From assembly GCA_022865305.1 (NCBI GenBank), contig JALHSP010000078.1:1-64000 (forward strand): a stretch of 64,000 bases of DNA. Direction: 5' to 3'. Of the stretch, positions 16,879 through 26,500 are shown one piece after another. A program made the position numbers and the translations under genes. How positions within the stretch are numbered: the first letter of the stretch is position 1; each line of letters begins with the position of its first letter. This DNA is from Bacteroidales bacterium. GTDB lineage: Bacteria > Bacteroidota > Bacteroidia > Bacteroidales > VadinHA17. The notes beneath the pieces were generated by a model. The model was not told the origin of the DNA. It saw only the letters and a list, made by a program, of their open reading frames with translations, and ran no database searches.

Positions 16879-18285
16879 TTAATCAGTATATTTCCTCTTC
16901 AGCCAGTCTTCCGGCACAGGGATAATACAAATATTCATTGACCTGTTATCCTCCGATAACATTGCGGATTGTATTTCTATTTTCGTTCCATCGGCGCTGA
17001 AGGTGGGATGAGGATGGTCTGATGCGGTCATTTTATGACCAGTTGAAATCAGGATCATTTCATGTGTGTGCCTGTCTATCAGGTATATGCCTCGCGAAAA
17101 ATCATCCCCCACAGCCCAGCGGCCATCTGATGAACCATTGACATGCCATAAACCGCTTCCTGAAGGGGTCTGTCCTGCGATAGTTATCTCCCTTGTTCTG
17201 AGATTTACTATTCCCAATCCAGTAGGTTTCTCCCTTGTACCTGATGGTCCCCAGGCTGCTTCCTGTCCCGGATTCTTCGGATCAGCAGGCTGCTCAGGCG
17301 TTCCAATCTTCCTGTGCCCCATAATAGCTATGGCTACTTCATCCTGTGAAATAATTGCTTCGTGGGTCACCCATTCATATTCTGATTCTGGATAAAGAGG
17401 CTTTAAACCAGATCCGTCAGCCTTAACCGTCCATGTACGCTGCGGTGCCTTTCCACCTGTTTCCCAGCAGAAGACAATCTCTCCCTGAACCCAGGGATTT
17501 GCCTGTATATGACCTATCTGGAACGGTACGGCGACAACGAATTTAGTCTCACCTGTTTTTATATTCATACTGCCGATCCCGGCAGGTCCCGCTCCCATTC
17601 TTCTCGGTCCAAAATTTCCTTCGATTTTTGTTCCCTCCTGAAGATGCTTTGCAGCTTCCTCTCTTCCTGTCCTGAAATAAACAACCTCTTCGTCAGCATC
17701 GAGAGCCATATCCCCGCCTGCACCCATTTCAGGAGGTGTAGAACCACAAACACGCTGATATTCGGCAGCCGGTTTTAATTTGCCGGCCTCGCTGTCTGCA
17801 AAAAGCTTTGCAAGATCCACCTCTATTACCTGGATAGGATTGCTCATGCGCGGACCTGCAACAGGAGGCCTTTCCTGCGTACCTGCCGGGGCAGCAGCAG
17901 GCCGGCTGCGTCTGGCTGCTGTATCTCTCATAAAATAAAGCTTCATGGATTTCCTGGCTACATTGAGCATTCCGGTAAATCCGCCTTCACTGACCTGAAC
18001 AATAACGCCGGTTTTCTCATTAACAGCCATAGCCTCTCCCCGTACCCTGTTTGATCGGAAAATAACCCAATCCCCGTCAGCAGTCCACTGATTATGTGTC
18101 TGGTATATCTTCGAATCACCTGCAGGTTTGCTTGTCAGAAATGTAAGCTGTGTCCCGGTGACCGGATCTGATACCACTTTCTTCTCCGATGGGAACCGGG
18201 TGCCTATCTGGGTGTAGGCATCGGATGAAATTATAAATGATGTAAATAAAATAATCTTAACCAGAATCAGTGCTTTTGTTTTCAT
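16879..18285 (-). CDS. Oligogalacturonide-lyase-like beta-propeller protein
   Basis: A 468-residue secreted protein with a signal peptide (LVKIILFTSFIISSDAYTQ). Propeller motifs are clear: THNQWTADGDWVIFRSNR, GHIQANPWVQGEIVFCWETGG, WTVKADGSGLKPLYPES, THEAI, HVNGSSDGRWAVGDDFSRG and DHPHPTFSADGTKI. The conserved histidines (THNQW, GHIQ, WVTHE, DHPHP) fit the Mn-binding site of the oligogalacturonate lyase family (PF14583-like), which cleaves unsaturated digalacturonate. A Pro/Ala/Arg-rich insertion lies at about 125-145. A WD40-like propeller of other function remains possible. The nearby susCD pair suggests a loose pectin-use cluster. Confidence 0.75.
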   Translation of the reverse strand: MKTKALILVKIILFTSFIISSDAYTQIGTRFPSEKKVVSDPVTGTQLTFLTSKPAGDSKIYQTHNQWTADGDWVIFRSNRVRGEAMAVNEKTGVIVQVSEGGFTGMLNVARKSMKLYFMRDTAARRSRPAAAPAGTQERPPVAGPRMSNPIQVIEVDLAKLFADSEAGKLKPAAEYQRVCGSTPPEMGAGGDMALDADEEVVYFRTGREEAAKHLQEGTKIEGNFGPRRMGAGPAGIGSMNIKTGETKFVVAVPFQIGHIQANPWVQGEIVFCWETGGKAPQRTWTVKADGSGLKPLYPESEYEWVTHEAIISQDEVAIAIMGHRKIGTPEQPADPKNPGQEAAWGPSGTREKPTGLGIVNLRTREITIAGQTPSGSGLWHVNGSSDGRWAVGDDFSRGIYLIDRHTHEMILISTGHKMTASDHPHPTFSADGTKIEIQSAMLSEDNRSMNICIIPVPEDWLKRKYTD

Positions 18286-18371
18286 ACTAAGAGTATTTGA
18301 TTTTGAATATTTGGTTTTAATGAATTTTATTTTTTTACCACGGAGTTATACTGAGTAACACGGATTCTGCT

Positions 18372-18466
18372 CTTAATCTCTTCGTCCCTTAGTCTCTTCG
18401 TCCCTTAGTCTCTAAGTCCCTTAGTCTCTTAGCCCCTTAGTCTCTTAGCCCCTTCGCCCCTGCACC
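18372..18466. repeat. Pyrimidine-rich tandem repeat before ettA 3' end
   Basis: Repeated CTTAGTCT / CTTCGTCC / CTTAGCCC words fill the gap between the propeller gene start and the ettA stop. The same words occur at 5683-5742. Confidence 0.6.
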
Positions 18467-20149
18467 CTACACCAGCTTCTTATACTTTATCCTCACCGGC
18501 GTAGTATCTGCAACCCGTTTTTTATGGTTCTCCTCGTAGTCGGTATATGTTCCTTCGAACCAGACTACTTTTGAGTTGCCTTCAAAAACCAGCATATGTG
18601 TTGTCACCCTGTCGAGGAACCATCTGTCGTGCGATATAATGACAGCACATCCTGCAAAATTTTCCAGACCCTCTTCAAGCGCCCGTAATGTGTTTACATC
18701 TATGTCATTAGTCGGTTCATCAAGAAGAAGCACGTTTGCTCCTGATTTTAGTGTAAGTGCAAGATGAAGCCTGTTTCTCTCACCTCCTGAAAGCATCCCG
18801 CATTTCTTTTCCTGGTCAGCTCCGGAGAAGTTAAACCTGGCAACATAAGCCCGTGCATTTACAAGACGGTTCCCAACCATAATATCGTTTTGTCCTCCCG
18901 ATATAACTTCATAAACGGTTTTTGCAGGATCAATCGCTGTATGGGACTGGTCAACATACCCTAACGATACTGTTTCTCCGGTTTCAAAAGTGCCTTTTGT
19001 GGCTTTCTCCTGATTCATTATCATCCTGAAGAGGGTAGTCTTGCCGGCGCCATTCGGACCGATAACACCAACAATCCCGTTGGGTGGAAGATTGAAATCG
19101 AGATCTTCAAAAAGGAGCTTATCCCCGAATGATTTTGCCACATGCGATGCTCTTATTACTTTATCTCCAAGCCGGGGGCCGTTGGGAATGAATATTTCAA
19201 GTTTCTCCTCTTTCTGTTTAACATCCTGGTTAAGCAGGTTTTCATAAGCGCCAAGCCTTGCTTTTGATTTTGCATGTCTTGCTTTTGGTGACATCCTTAC
19301 CCACTCAAGCTCCCTTTCAAGTATTTTACGTCTTTTTACATTCCCTTTCTCTTCAATCTCAAGCCGTTTGGTTTTTTGCTCCAGCCATGAGGAGTAGTTA
19401 CCCTTCCAGGGTATCCCCTCACCCCTGTCCAGTTCAAGTATCCATCCTGCAACATTATCGAGAAAATACCTGTCGTGCGTTATACAGATTACAGTACCGT
19501 GATACTGTTTCAGGGTTGTTTCCAGCCATTGAACTGATTCTGCATCGAGATGGTTTGTCGGCTCATCCAGCAGCAATATATCGGGTTGCTGGAGCAGCAG
19601 ACGGCATAAAGCGACTCTTCTTCGTTCGCCTCCTGAAAGAATATTTACTCTTGCCTCGCCCTCCGGGCAGCGCAGGGCATCCATAGCCCTTTCAATCTTG
19701 TGTTCTATATTCCAGCCATCATGGTAATCAATCTTTTCCTGTAATACAGCCTGCCTGTCTATGAGCTGCTGCATCCTGTCAGAATTTTCAAAAACCTGAG
19801 GATCCCCGAAGCTGTTGTTTATTTTTTCGAATTCTTTTATTATCTCCATTATTCCCTTAACACCTTCCTCCACTATTTCCCTTACAGTACGGCTATCATC
19901 AAGAAGAGGATCCTGGGGAAGATGTCCGACAGAATATCCTGGCAGAAATGTTACCTCGCCCTGGTACTCCTTTTCTTTTCCGGCAATTATCTTAAGAAGA
20001 GTTGATTTCCCTGATCCGTTAAGACCTATGATCCCGATTTTTGCTCCAAGGAAAAAGGAGAGGGAAATATCTTTAAGGACCTGCCTGTGCGGAGGGAATG
20101 TTTTTCCAACCCTGAACATCGAAAAAATGATCTTATTGTCGTCAGCCAT
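18467..20149 (-). CDS. ettA: Energy-dependent translational throttle protein EttA
   Basis: A 560-residue ABC-F ATPase with two nucleotide-binding domains and no membrane segments. NBD1 has Walker A GLNGSGKS (42-49), signature LSGGERRRVALCR and Walker B ILLLDEPTNHLD. NBD2 has GPNGAGKTT, LSGGERNRLHLAL and VLLLDEPTNDID. The linker with KRRKILERELEWVRMSPKARHAKSKARL and the NBD1 toe region match EttA rather than Uup or YheS. In E. coli EttA binds the ribosomal E site and gates the first elongation step according to ATP/ADP. Length is normal for EttA. It is a stand-alone gene. Confidence 0.95.
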   Translation of the reverse strand: MADDNKIIFSMFRVGKTFPPHRQVLKDISLSFFLGAKIGIIGLNGSGKSTLLKIIAGKEKEYQGEVTFLPGYSVGHLPQDPLLDDSRTVREIVEEGVKGIMEIIKEFEKINNSFGDPQVFENSDRMQQLIDRQAVLQEKIDYHDGWNIEHKIERAMDALRCPEGEARVNILSGGERRRVALCRLLLQQPDILLLDEPTNHLDAESVQWLETTLKQYHGTVICITHDRYFLDNVAGWILELDRGEGIPWKGNYSSWLEQKTKRLEIEEKGNVKRRKILERELEWVRMSPKARHAKSKARLGAYENLLNQDVKQKEEKLEIFIPNGPRLGDKVIRASHVAKSFGDKLLFEDLDFNLPPNGIVGVIGPNGAGKTTLFRMIMNQEKATKGTFETGETVSLGYVDQSHTAIDPAKTVYEVISGGQNDIMVGNRLVNARAYVARFNFSGADQEKKCGMLSGGERNRLHLALTLKSGANVLLLDEPTNDIDVNTLRALEEGLENFAGCAVIISHDRWFLDRVTTHMLVFEGNSKVVWFEGTYTDYEENHKKRVADTTPVRIKYKKLV

Positions 20150-20228
20150 ATATTCGGATTTTTTGACAATTTAGAAATTAGAATTCGTCCTGTCAAAAAA
20201 AATATGAAAATTGTATTTATGCAATACG

Positions 20229-20296
20229 AAATACCCCTCTCCCTCTAAAGGGGGATCTCCCCTGAAGGGGAGAAATAAAAAAGGGGGTTGCCCCCC
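20229..20296. terminator. Palindromic GC-rich element with minus-strand terminator
   Basis: TCTCCCCT / AGGGGAGA (20256-20263 with 20266-20273) forms a hairpin. GGGGG (20283-20287) pairs with CCCCC (20291-20295); read on the minus strand this is a stem followed by TTTTTTAT, a classic terminator for the membrane protein gene ending at 20305. The CCCCTCT...AGGGG context resembles short palindromic repeats scattered in Bacteroidota genomes. Confidence 0.75.
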
Positions 20297-20304
20297 TGAT
20301 ATAT

Positions 20305-20706
20305 TTATTTCCTTTCGAATAACTGGATTGTTTCATCCTGCAGCAGAACCCATAATGAATAGACTCCCTTCAGTGTTCCGATGGGGATATTCAGGCAGCC
20401 CAGTGCAGCGACAACAATTATGAGGTATCTTGCCCAGCTCTGACAGGAAAGAAGCCCAATGCCACCAACAAGTCCTAATGTCGACATAAATCCGATCAAT
20501 AAAGGAAGACTTATGCCCACAAATTTTAATACAATAATTGGTATTTCTCCTTCTCCTGGAGGGATAAAACCCCTGGCAAAATGGAGAACAAAGAAGACGG
20601 CAAGTGCTCCAATCAAACCGAGAATGCCAAAACCAATATGGATAGCGCCAACAACTGTAACATGTTTTTTCATTTTTAAACCTTTCATCTCTTCCATGAC
20701 ATTCAA
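20305..20706 (-). CDS. Small hypothetical membrane protein
   Basis: Up to 133 residues; the family was not recognised by name. Hydrophobic segments: VVGAIHIGFGILGLIGALAV, IIVLKFVGISLPLLIGFMST, LGLVGGIGLLSCQ and YLIIVVAALGCLNIPIGTLK. The last segment precedes GVYSLWVLLQDETIQLF, a C-terminal pattern common in small Bacteroidota membrane proteins of this type. Met12 (20673) is preceded by GAAAGG and starts right before the first helix, so it may be the true start. The gene is monocistronic, with a terminator at 20275-20296. Function unknown. Confidence 0.7.
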   Translation of the reverse strand: MNVMEEMKGLKMKKHVTVVGAIHIGFGILGLIGALAVFFVLHFARGFIPPGEGEIPIIVLKFVGISLPLLIGFMSTLGLVGGIGLLSCQSWARYLIIVVAALGCLNIPIGTLKGVYSLWVLLQDETIQLFERK

Positions 20707-20844
20707 TTTTAATACAATTTAACAATAATTTTCATTCCTGTTTCAATGACTGGCAATTTTCTGAACTGATGCATGGTTTATCCAAAATTACTGTATATAA
20801 GCAACCTTTTTAGCCGAAATAGGTTCTTTAAGAAAAGAGTTTCA

Positions 20845-20852
20845 TAATTTTG
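20845..20852 (+). promoter_or_regulatory. Bacteroidota-type -7 box (TAATTTTG)
   Basis: Matches TAnnTTTG, 19 bp before the small lipoprotein gene at 20872. Confidence 0.4.
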
Positions 20853-20871
20853 TTTTGAAAAACAAGCCAGT

Positions 20872-21093
20872 ATGAAAAAAATACTATTATTTGCCGGATT
20901 ATTTGTTATTTGTGCATGTACCTTTACATCCTGTGAAGATACCTGCAAAGTCTGCAAACAGGTTACTTATATTGACGAATCATATGATCATGAAGGCTCA
21001 TCCTCAGAGTATTGCGGTGCCGAGCTGATTGCAATCCAGTCTATGGATGATATTGAGATAGGTAATACAAGGACTGCCTGGGAATGCAACTAA
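20872..21093 (+). CDS. Small Cys-rich lipoprotein
   Basis: A 73-residue protein. KKILLFAGLFVICACTFTSC is a signal peptide with a likely lipid-attachment Cys21. The short mature part contains CEDTCKVCKQVTYID and a later CGAEL and WECN, that is, five more cysteines besides Cys21, two as a CxxC pair. No family was recognised; a structural disulfide or metal site is possible. It has a -7-like box upstream. Its TAA overlaps the TAG of the convergent phosphatase gene (four shared bases, 21090-21093). Confidence 0.7.
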   Translation: MKKILLFAGLFVICACTFTSCEDTCKVCKQVTYIDESYDHEGSSSEYCGAELIAIQSMDDIEIGNTRTAWECN

Positions 21094-23015
21094 AAGCGAA
21101 TACCTATTAAAGTAACATCATCAACCTGGGAATTGTCTCCGCGCCACTCCTCGAAAATCTCGTTTAATTTTTCTCCCTGCTTCAGCATTGGTACTCCGGA
21201 CATAGCCACAAGTGTTTCTTTCAGTTGCATTGACATGAATTTTCTCTGTCTTGGTCCGCCAAACTGATCTGCGTATCCGTCGGAGAAAATATAAAATGCA
21301 TCCCCCTTCCGAAGCTCTATTTCATGCAGCGTGAACGGGTGCATTTTATAATGAATTGCTACAGGCATTTTATCAGCCCTGTAATGAATAAGCTCCCCGC
21401 CTCTTACCAGGTAAAGAGGACTGTTTGCGCCGGCAAACCAGAGTATGTTCTTTTTGAAATCCACAAGGCAAACGGCTATATCCATGCCATCCTTTACAGT
21501 ATCTTCATCTATATTCTGATTTAATGACTTAATAACACCCTGCCGCAGGTTTTCGATGATCTGGTCGGGCATCATAATATGCTTTCCATTCACTATCTCA
21601 TTAAGCATGGCAACTCCAAGCATGCTCATGAATGCACCAGGAACACCGTGACCGGTACAGTCAGCCGAAATTATTACCTGTTGACTGTTATGCGAACTTA
21701 CCCAGTAAAAGTCGCCACTTACTATTGCCAGTGGTTTATAAAGGACAAAATGTTCAAGCTTATCGCCGAACAGCTCCAGTGACGGCATAAGAGCTGTCTG
21801 TATCCTCTTTGCGTACATGATACTGTCGGTGATATGCTTTTTCTGGTAAGCAATCTGGTCTCTCTGGGCTGCAGCAAGATCTCTCTGCCTTTCAATTTCA
21901 TCCTTCTGCATGGATATTGTCCTGTTCTTTTCCTCAAGTCTGAAGTTGGCTTCTTTCTTGATTTTGTATCCCCTGTAGATATAATATCCCAGAAAACTCA
22001 CGAGCAGAAGGGCAAAAATAACAAAATAGAGAATAAGCTTTTGCTTCTCCAGTGTTGCGAGCTGAACTTTTATTTTACTCTCCTGTTCTCCGATTTTTAT
22101 CAGCTGCTCATCTATCATTGCCAGCTGTGATGATATTTCTTCTCTTTGTCCTGAAAGAGTGTCTTGTTGTGTCTGCACCTCCTGCTGCTGAAGCAATATA
22201 GTTTTCCTCTGAGAAGAGATTGCTCCTTTTTGTTTATTGATCTGGACGAGCTGATCATTCAACACTTTCTGTTTTTCAAACAGCGTCATTTCTTTTATTG
22301 AAATCTCATTATCAAGACTATCCAGAAGTGTTTTTTGTCTTAATATTTCCTGTTTCTGATGTTCAATCTCTTCCAGTTGTAGCTTAACAGTCTCTTTCTG
22401 AACCTGAAGATCAGCATCTGTGATAACAAATAATTTTTCCCAGTCTTCCCTGGTTTTTATTGCAGTGAAAAGAAAATTCTGATTTACAGACATCCCGGCC
22501 TTTTTTATCATCTCTTCGTTTGCTTCAAACTTTGGTTGCCCGTTTATAACAACAAAGTTTATCATGGATTCCCGGAATTCATATCCCTCCGTTATGAGCA
22601 TTGTCTGGTGTCCTTCCAGCTTTTCTTTTACCTTTTCCAGATTGAAACCACTGTTCCTGTTCACATACAATATCTGGGTATGAATTATTTTATCCTCGCT
22701 TCTGAAAGCAACTATCTGAACAGGTTTGTTCTGAATTGTCCTGCGTGTCTGCGCCAGGTTACCCATCTCCCATAAAAGCTCTGATGTGTTTTCAAGCAGC
22801 CCGATTTTAAATACAGCAGAATCGGTAAAACCGGGACCATAATCAATATATCTGGCCATGTCAAAGATATAGACCGCCCTGGTCGGATTATCAAATCCCT
22901 CCTGACTATATGCATGGTTTAAAAGACATATCAATCCAACTGAAAGGAATGAAGCTTTTATTGCAGGGCAAAAATTAAACATAAACACATAGAGTTTATT
23001 ATTACGAAATTGCAC
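21090..23015 (-). CDS. SpoIIE-type PP2C phosphatase with periplasmic YfiR-like sensor
   Basis: 641 residues. After an N-terminal signal/anchor comes a YfiR-like (DUF4154) domain, about 45-190 (TRAVYIFDMARYIDYG ... MLITEG ... MINFVVINGQPKFEAN). Then a long coiled coil rich in Gln/Glu (about 205-330), one transmembrane helix (LILYFVIFALLLVSFLGYYIY), a second short coiled coil, and a SpoIIE/PP2C domain (about 420-641: SADCTGHGVPGAFMSMLG, the terminal VDDVTLIGIRF). This suggests a receptor that senses something in the periplasm and dephosphorylates an anti-anti-sigma-type protein in the cytosol. It is divergent from a lone receiver-domain gene 136 bp away. Confidence 0.85.
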   Translation of the reverse strand: MQFRNNKLYVFMFNFCPAIKASFLSVGLICLLNHAYSQEGFDNPTRAVYIFDMARYIDYGPGFTDSAVFKIGLLENTSELLWEMGNLAQTRRTIQNKPVQIVAFRSEDKIIHTQILYVNRNSGFNLEKVKEKLEGHQTMLITEGYEFRESMINFVVINGQPKFEANEEMIKKAGMSVNQNFLFTAIKTREDWEKLFVITDADLQVQKETVKLQLEEIEHQKQEILRQKTLLDSLDNEISIKEMTLFEKQKVLNDQLVQINKQKGAISSQRKTILLQQQEVQTQQDTLSGQREEISSQLAMIDEQLIKIGEQESKIKVQLATLEKQKLILYFVIFALLLVSFLGYYIYRGYKIKKEANFRLEEKNRTISMQKDEIERQRDLAAAQRDQIAYQKKHITDSIMYAKRIQTALMPSLELFGDKLEHFVLYKPLAIVSGDFYWVSSHNSQQVIISADCTGHGVPGAFMSMLGVAMLNEIVNGKHIMMPDQIIENLRQGVIKSLNQNIDEDTVKDGMDIAVCLVDFKKNILWFAGANSPLYLVRGGELIHYRADKMPVAIHYKMHPFTLHEIELRKGDAFYIFSDGYADQFGGPRQRKFMSMQLKETLVAMSGVPMLKQGEKLNEIFEEWRGDNSQVDDVTLIGIRF

Positions 23016-23151
23016 AATTTTATGTAAGAAAGCAAATAGAGAAACTGCCCTGAAATCCGAACCTGTTGAAAAAATGTTAATAACCGACTTTAAATTTAGT
23101 TTTTATCAATTTTTTTTTCGTAATTTTATACCGATTTATTAAACCCTAACC

Positions 23152-23574
23152 ATGTCCCTGAATATTAACGACTTACAGTTGGCAGATAAAAATATTGTCA
23201 TTGTTGAGGATGATCTGCCGTCCATCAGGTATTATGAAACTCTCCTGGGAAGCACAAAAGCTAAAATAAAGATTTTTCATAACGGGAAAGAATTTGTTGA
23301 TTACATAAGCAATCAATCTGTTAAAGTTGATCTCGTTATCATGGATTTCCTGATCCCCCTTATTAACGGCATCGAATGCCTCCGGATTTTCCGCAAGGGG
23401 AAAAAAAATGTTCCTGTTCTTATGCTGACCGCGTATTCTTCGGAACAATCGAAAACCGAAGCATATCTTGCAGGATGCAATGAATATATACTCAAACCTG
23501 TTTACCCCGAAAACATTTTTGCACTCCTCGAAAAATACCTGAAACAGGAGATCGCTGCTCCGCTGATTGACTGA
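23152..23574 (+). CDS. Single-domain response regulator
   Basis: A 140-residue receiver domain without an output domain. The acidic cluster ED-D (19-21), phosphoacceptor D65 in LVIMDFLIP, T93 in MLTAY and K115 in YILKPV are all present, so it should be phosphorylatable. It is transcribed away from the YfiR-SpoIIE phosphatase gene, suggesting a shared pathway, but no kinase lies beside it. The end is 9 bp from that of the convergent DUF2723 gene. CheY-like or relay functions are both possible. Confidence 0.85.
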   Translation: MSLNINDLQLADKNIVIVEDDLPSIRYYETLLGSTKAKIKIFHNGKEFVDYISNQSVKVDLVIMDFLIPLINGIECLRIFRKGKKNVPVLMLTAYSSEQSKTEAYLAGCNEYILKPVYPENIFALLEKYLKQEIAAPLID

Positions 23575-23583
23575 TCTTCTCTA

Positions 23584-26500
23584 TTATCTTGCCGGCGTTA
23601 GCTGCTTGCTTAAATAACTGGAATAATAACTCTCCAGCTTTCTGTTTATCTCTTCTGCCATTTCACTCTTCCCATAGACATTGCAGGCATTAGCTACCTT
23701 TGAAGTATACTGAATAGCAGACTGGATCTCATATTCGGCAGAAATTATAATATAGGGATCCTGCTTCAGAAAAAAATCGAGCCGTTCATAGTTGTAATCA
23801 CACATAGCCTGTGTCATTTCGACAGCTTTTTCGGTGCCCCCTGCCGTAAAAAATGCTTCAATAAGATCAGCGACGTATGGGTCATACGGAAACTTTTCAA
23901 GAGGAAGTTTCTCCATGCAATAATTAAGCACCTCGAGGGCTTTTTCATTTTTCCCCTCATTAGCCAGGGCTTTTGCCAGCCTTGCATAATTCAGCCTGGC
24001 CCTGACAACCATAATTGTCCGTTTATGATGATAATCAATATTTACTTCCGGATCATTGGCACCTCCCCAGACAAATTTATTCATCATATTCTCATACAGA
24101 ATATCTGTATCTATCCTGGCATAATCCATCCAGCTCTTATTATCTGATTTTATCGGTACCAGACGGTATGCAAGCCCTTCAAGCTGGAAATATTCCTCCA
24201 GCCCCAGAGCATCACTATGATATCCCGTAACATAATAGATTGGTCGTTCCCAGTTGTTATTAGCAAGTATATCAAGAACGATAAGCTGGCTTTTAAGAAT
24301 ATAATTCCCTTTAAGCTTAATATCAATATAAGGAACAATCTTTGCAGAATCCTCCGGCCTGACAGTCCCTGAAGCAATCACTTTGGCTTTATCAACCGGG
24401 ATACGTATAGTCCTGGAGGGTATTATATCAAGTATTTCATCAGGTGGTATCTGCACCTTTGTGGCTTTATTTTCACTGTTGACCCAATCGATGATTGTTG
24501 ATATGTCAACCGGCTCCTTTGTCTTCTCAAAAATAAAAACCTGGTTGTTAATACCATCATAATATTTCTGTACCGGGAATGTAACCGGCAGAGGATCTGA
24601 TTCATAAGCTTTATATTTCATCTGGTCAATATACCAGTCGGTGTTCAGAAGCATCAGGTTGCAGACACGGACATCAGTTCTTTTTCCTTCAACCTCCTGG
24701 GCATACCATAAAGGAAAGGTATCGTTATCCCCGTTTGTAAAGAGAATGGCATTGGGAGCACAGGACTCCAAATAATTAAATGCAACATCTCTTGCAAGAA
24801 AACGGCCCGATCTGTCATGATCGTCCCAGTTTTCAGCAGCCATTATTACGGGGACAGCAAGCAGGCATACCAGTCCGGCAAGAGGAGCTGCAATCTTTTC
24901 ACCTGTAAGTTTTGAGATGCCTTCAAACAGAGCAAGCATTCCCAGCCCGATCCAGACAGTAAAAAAATAAAATGATCCCGCATACGCATAATCCCTTTCT
25001 CTGGGCTGGTTCGGATATTGATTAAGGTAAAAAATAATTGCTATGCCTGTCAAAACAAAAAGAAGCAGAATATTCCACCAGTTCTTATTATCACGGTTAA
25101 GCTGGTAAAAAAGACCGGCAATCCCAAGGAGGAATGGTAAAAGAAAATACCTGTTTCTTGAAGTATCATTTTTCATGTCTGAAGGGAGATCGGAAGTTCC
25201 GACTCTTGGTTCATCAAGGAATCTGATCCCGGTTATCCAGTTACCGTTAACCGCACCACCGGTACCCTGCGTGTCATTCTGCTTCCCGGCAAAGTTCCAC
25301 ATGAAATACCTGAAGTACATATATCCGTACTGGTACGAGAACATAAACCTCAGGTTCTCACTGAACCGTGGCTTACGGACAATACTCTTTTCTCCCGACG
25401 GGTCAGTGACCTGTATGGGAACTCCTTTTATTTTCCCCCACTCTTTGTAAACTTCAGCATGATCGCTCTGGTCGCTCCACATTCTCGGAAACAGCGTTAG
25501 AAATCTTTTGTCATATATCCGTTCAATTTCCCTGTGGGTGATTACATATTTTCCATTTTCCAGGGCATAAACGGGCTTACCGGTTTCATATTCCGGTGTG
25601 GGAACATTGAAATAAGGTCCGTACCATAAAGGTTTTTCTCCGTACTGCTCCCTGTTCAGAAAATATAAAAGATTGAATGGATTGGATGGATTGTTTTCAT
25701 TAATTGGTGTATTTGTTGATGCCCTGATCACAGTAATAGCATTAGATGAATAGCCTATTAGTATAACCATTATTGCAGTCAGTCCGGTGCTAAGAATGAC
25801 CCTGCTCCTTCCCGAGATGTACCAGACAAATCCTGCAATTACAGCAAGGACCAACATATTAAATAATAATGAATGCGATACCACCCAGATTCCAGCAAAG
25901 AACAGAGAAGCAATGGCAAGCAGGGCATTTCTTACATTATTCGATGAATTCAATGATGATCTGACAGCAAGTATGAAAAGAACAATAAGAAGAATAAAAT
26001 GTAATATCATTCCTGTATTGGCAGGCAGCTTTAGCACATTTACAAAGAAGAGGTCTAATCTGGTAGATATGGTCACTACCCCGGGCATAATTCCCCATAT
26101 AAGCAGGGACAGCATAATGAATGAAATTGCAATTGAGATAACGAAACTCTTCCAGGAGAATTCAAATTTCCTGAAATAATATACAAGAACAATCGCAGGA
26201 AGAGCCAGCAGGTTCAGAAGATGAACCCCAATTGAAAGGCCCATCAGAAATGCGATCAGAATCAACCATCTGTCGGCATATTGTTCATCAGCCACATCCT
26301 CCCATTTAAGAATCGCCCAGAATACCGCTGCAGTAAAAAGAGATGAAGTTGCATATACTTCGCCTTCAACTGCAGAAAACCAGAAGGAATCGGAAAAAGT
26401 AAATGCCAGTGCACCGACTGCGCCGGCGGCCATAATTGCCACCAGCCTTGCGGGACTGAACTGGCTCTCTTCTTTTACGAGGATCTTCCTTGCAAGATGA

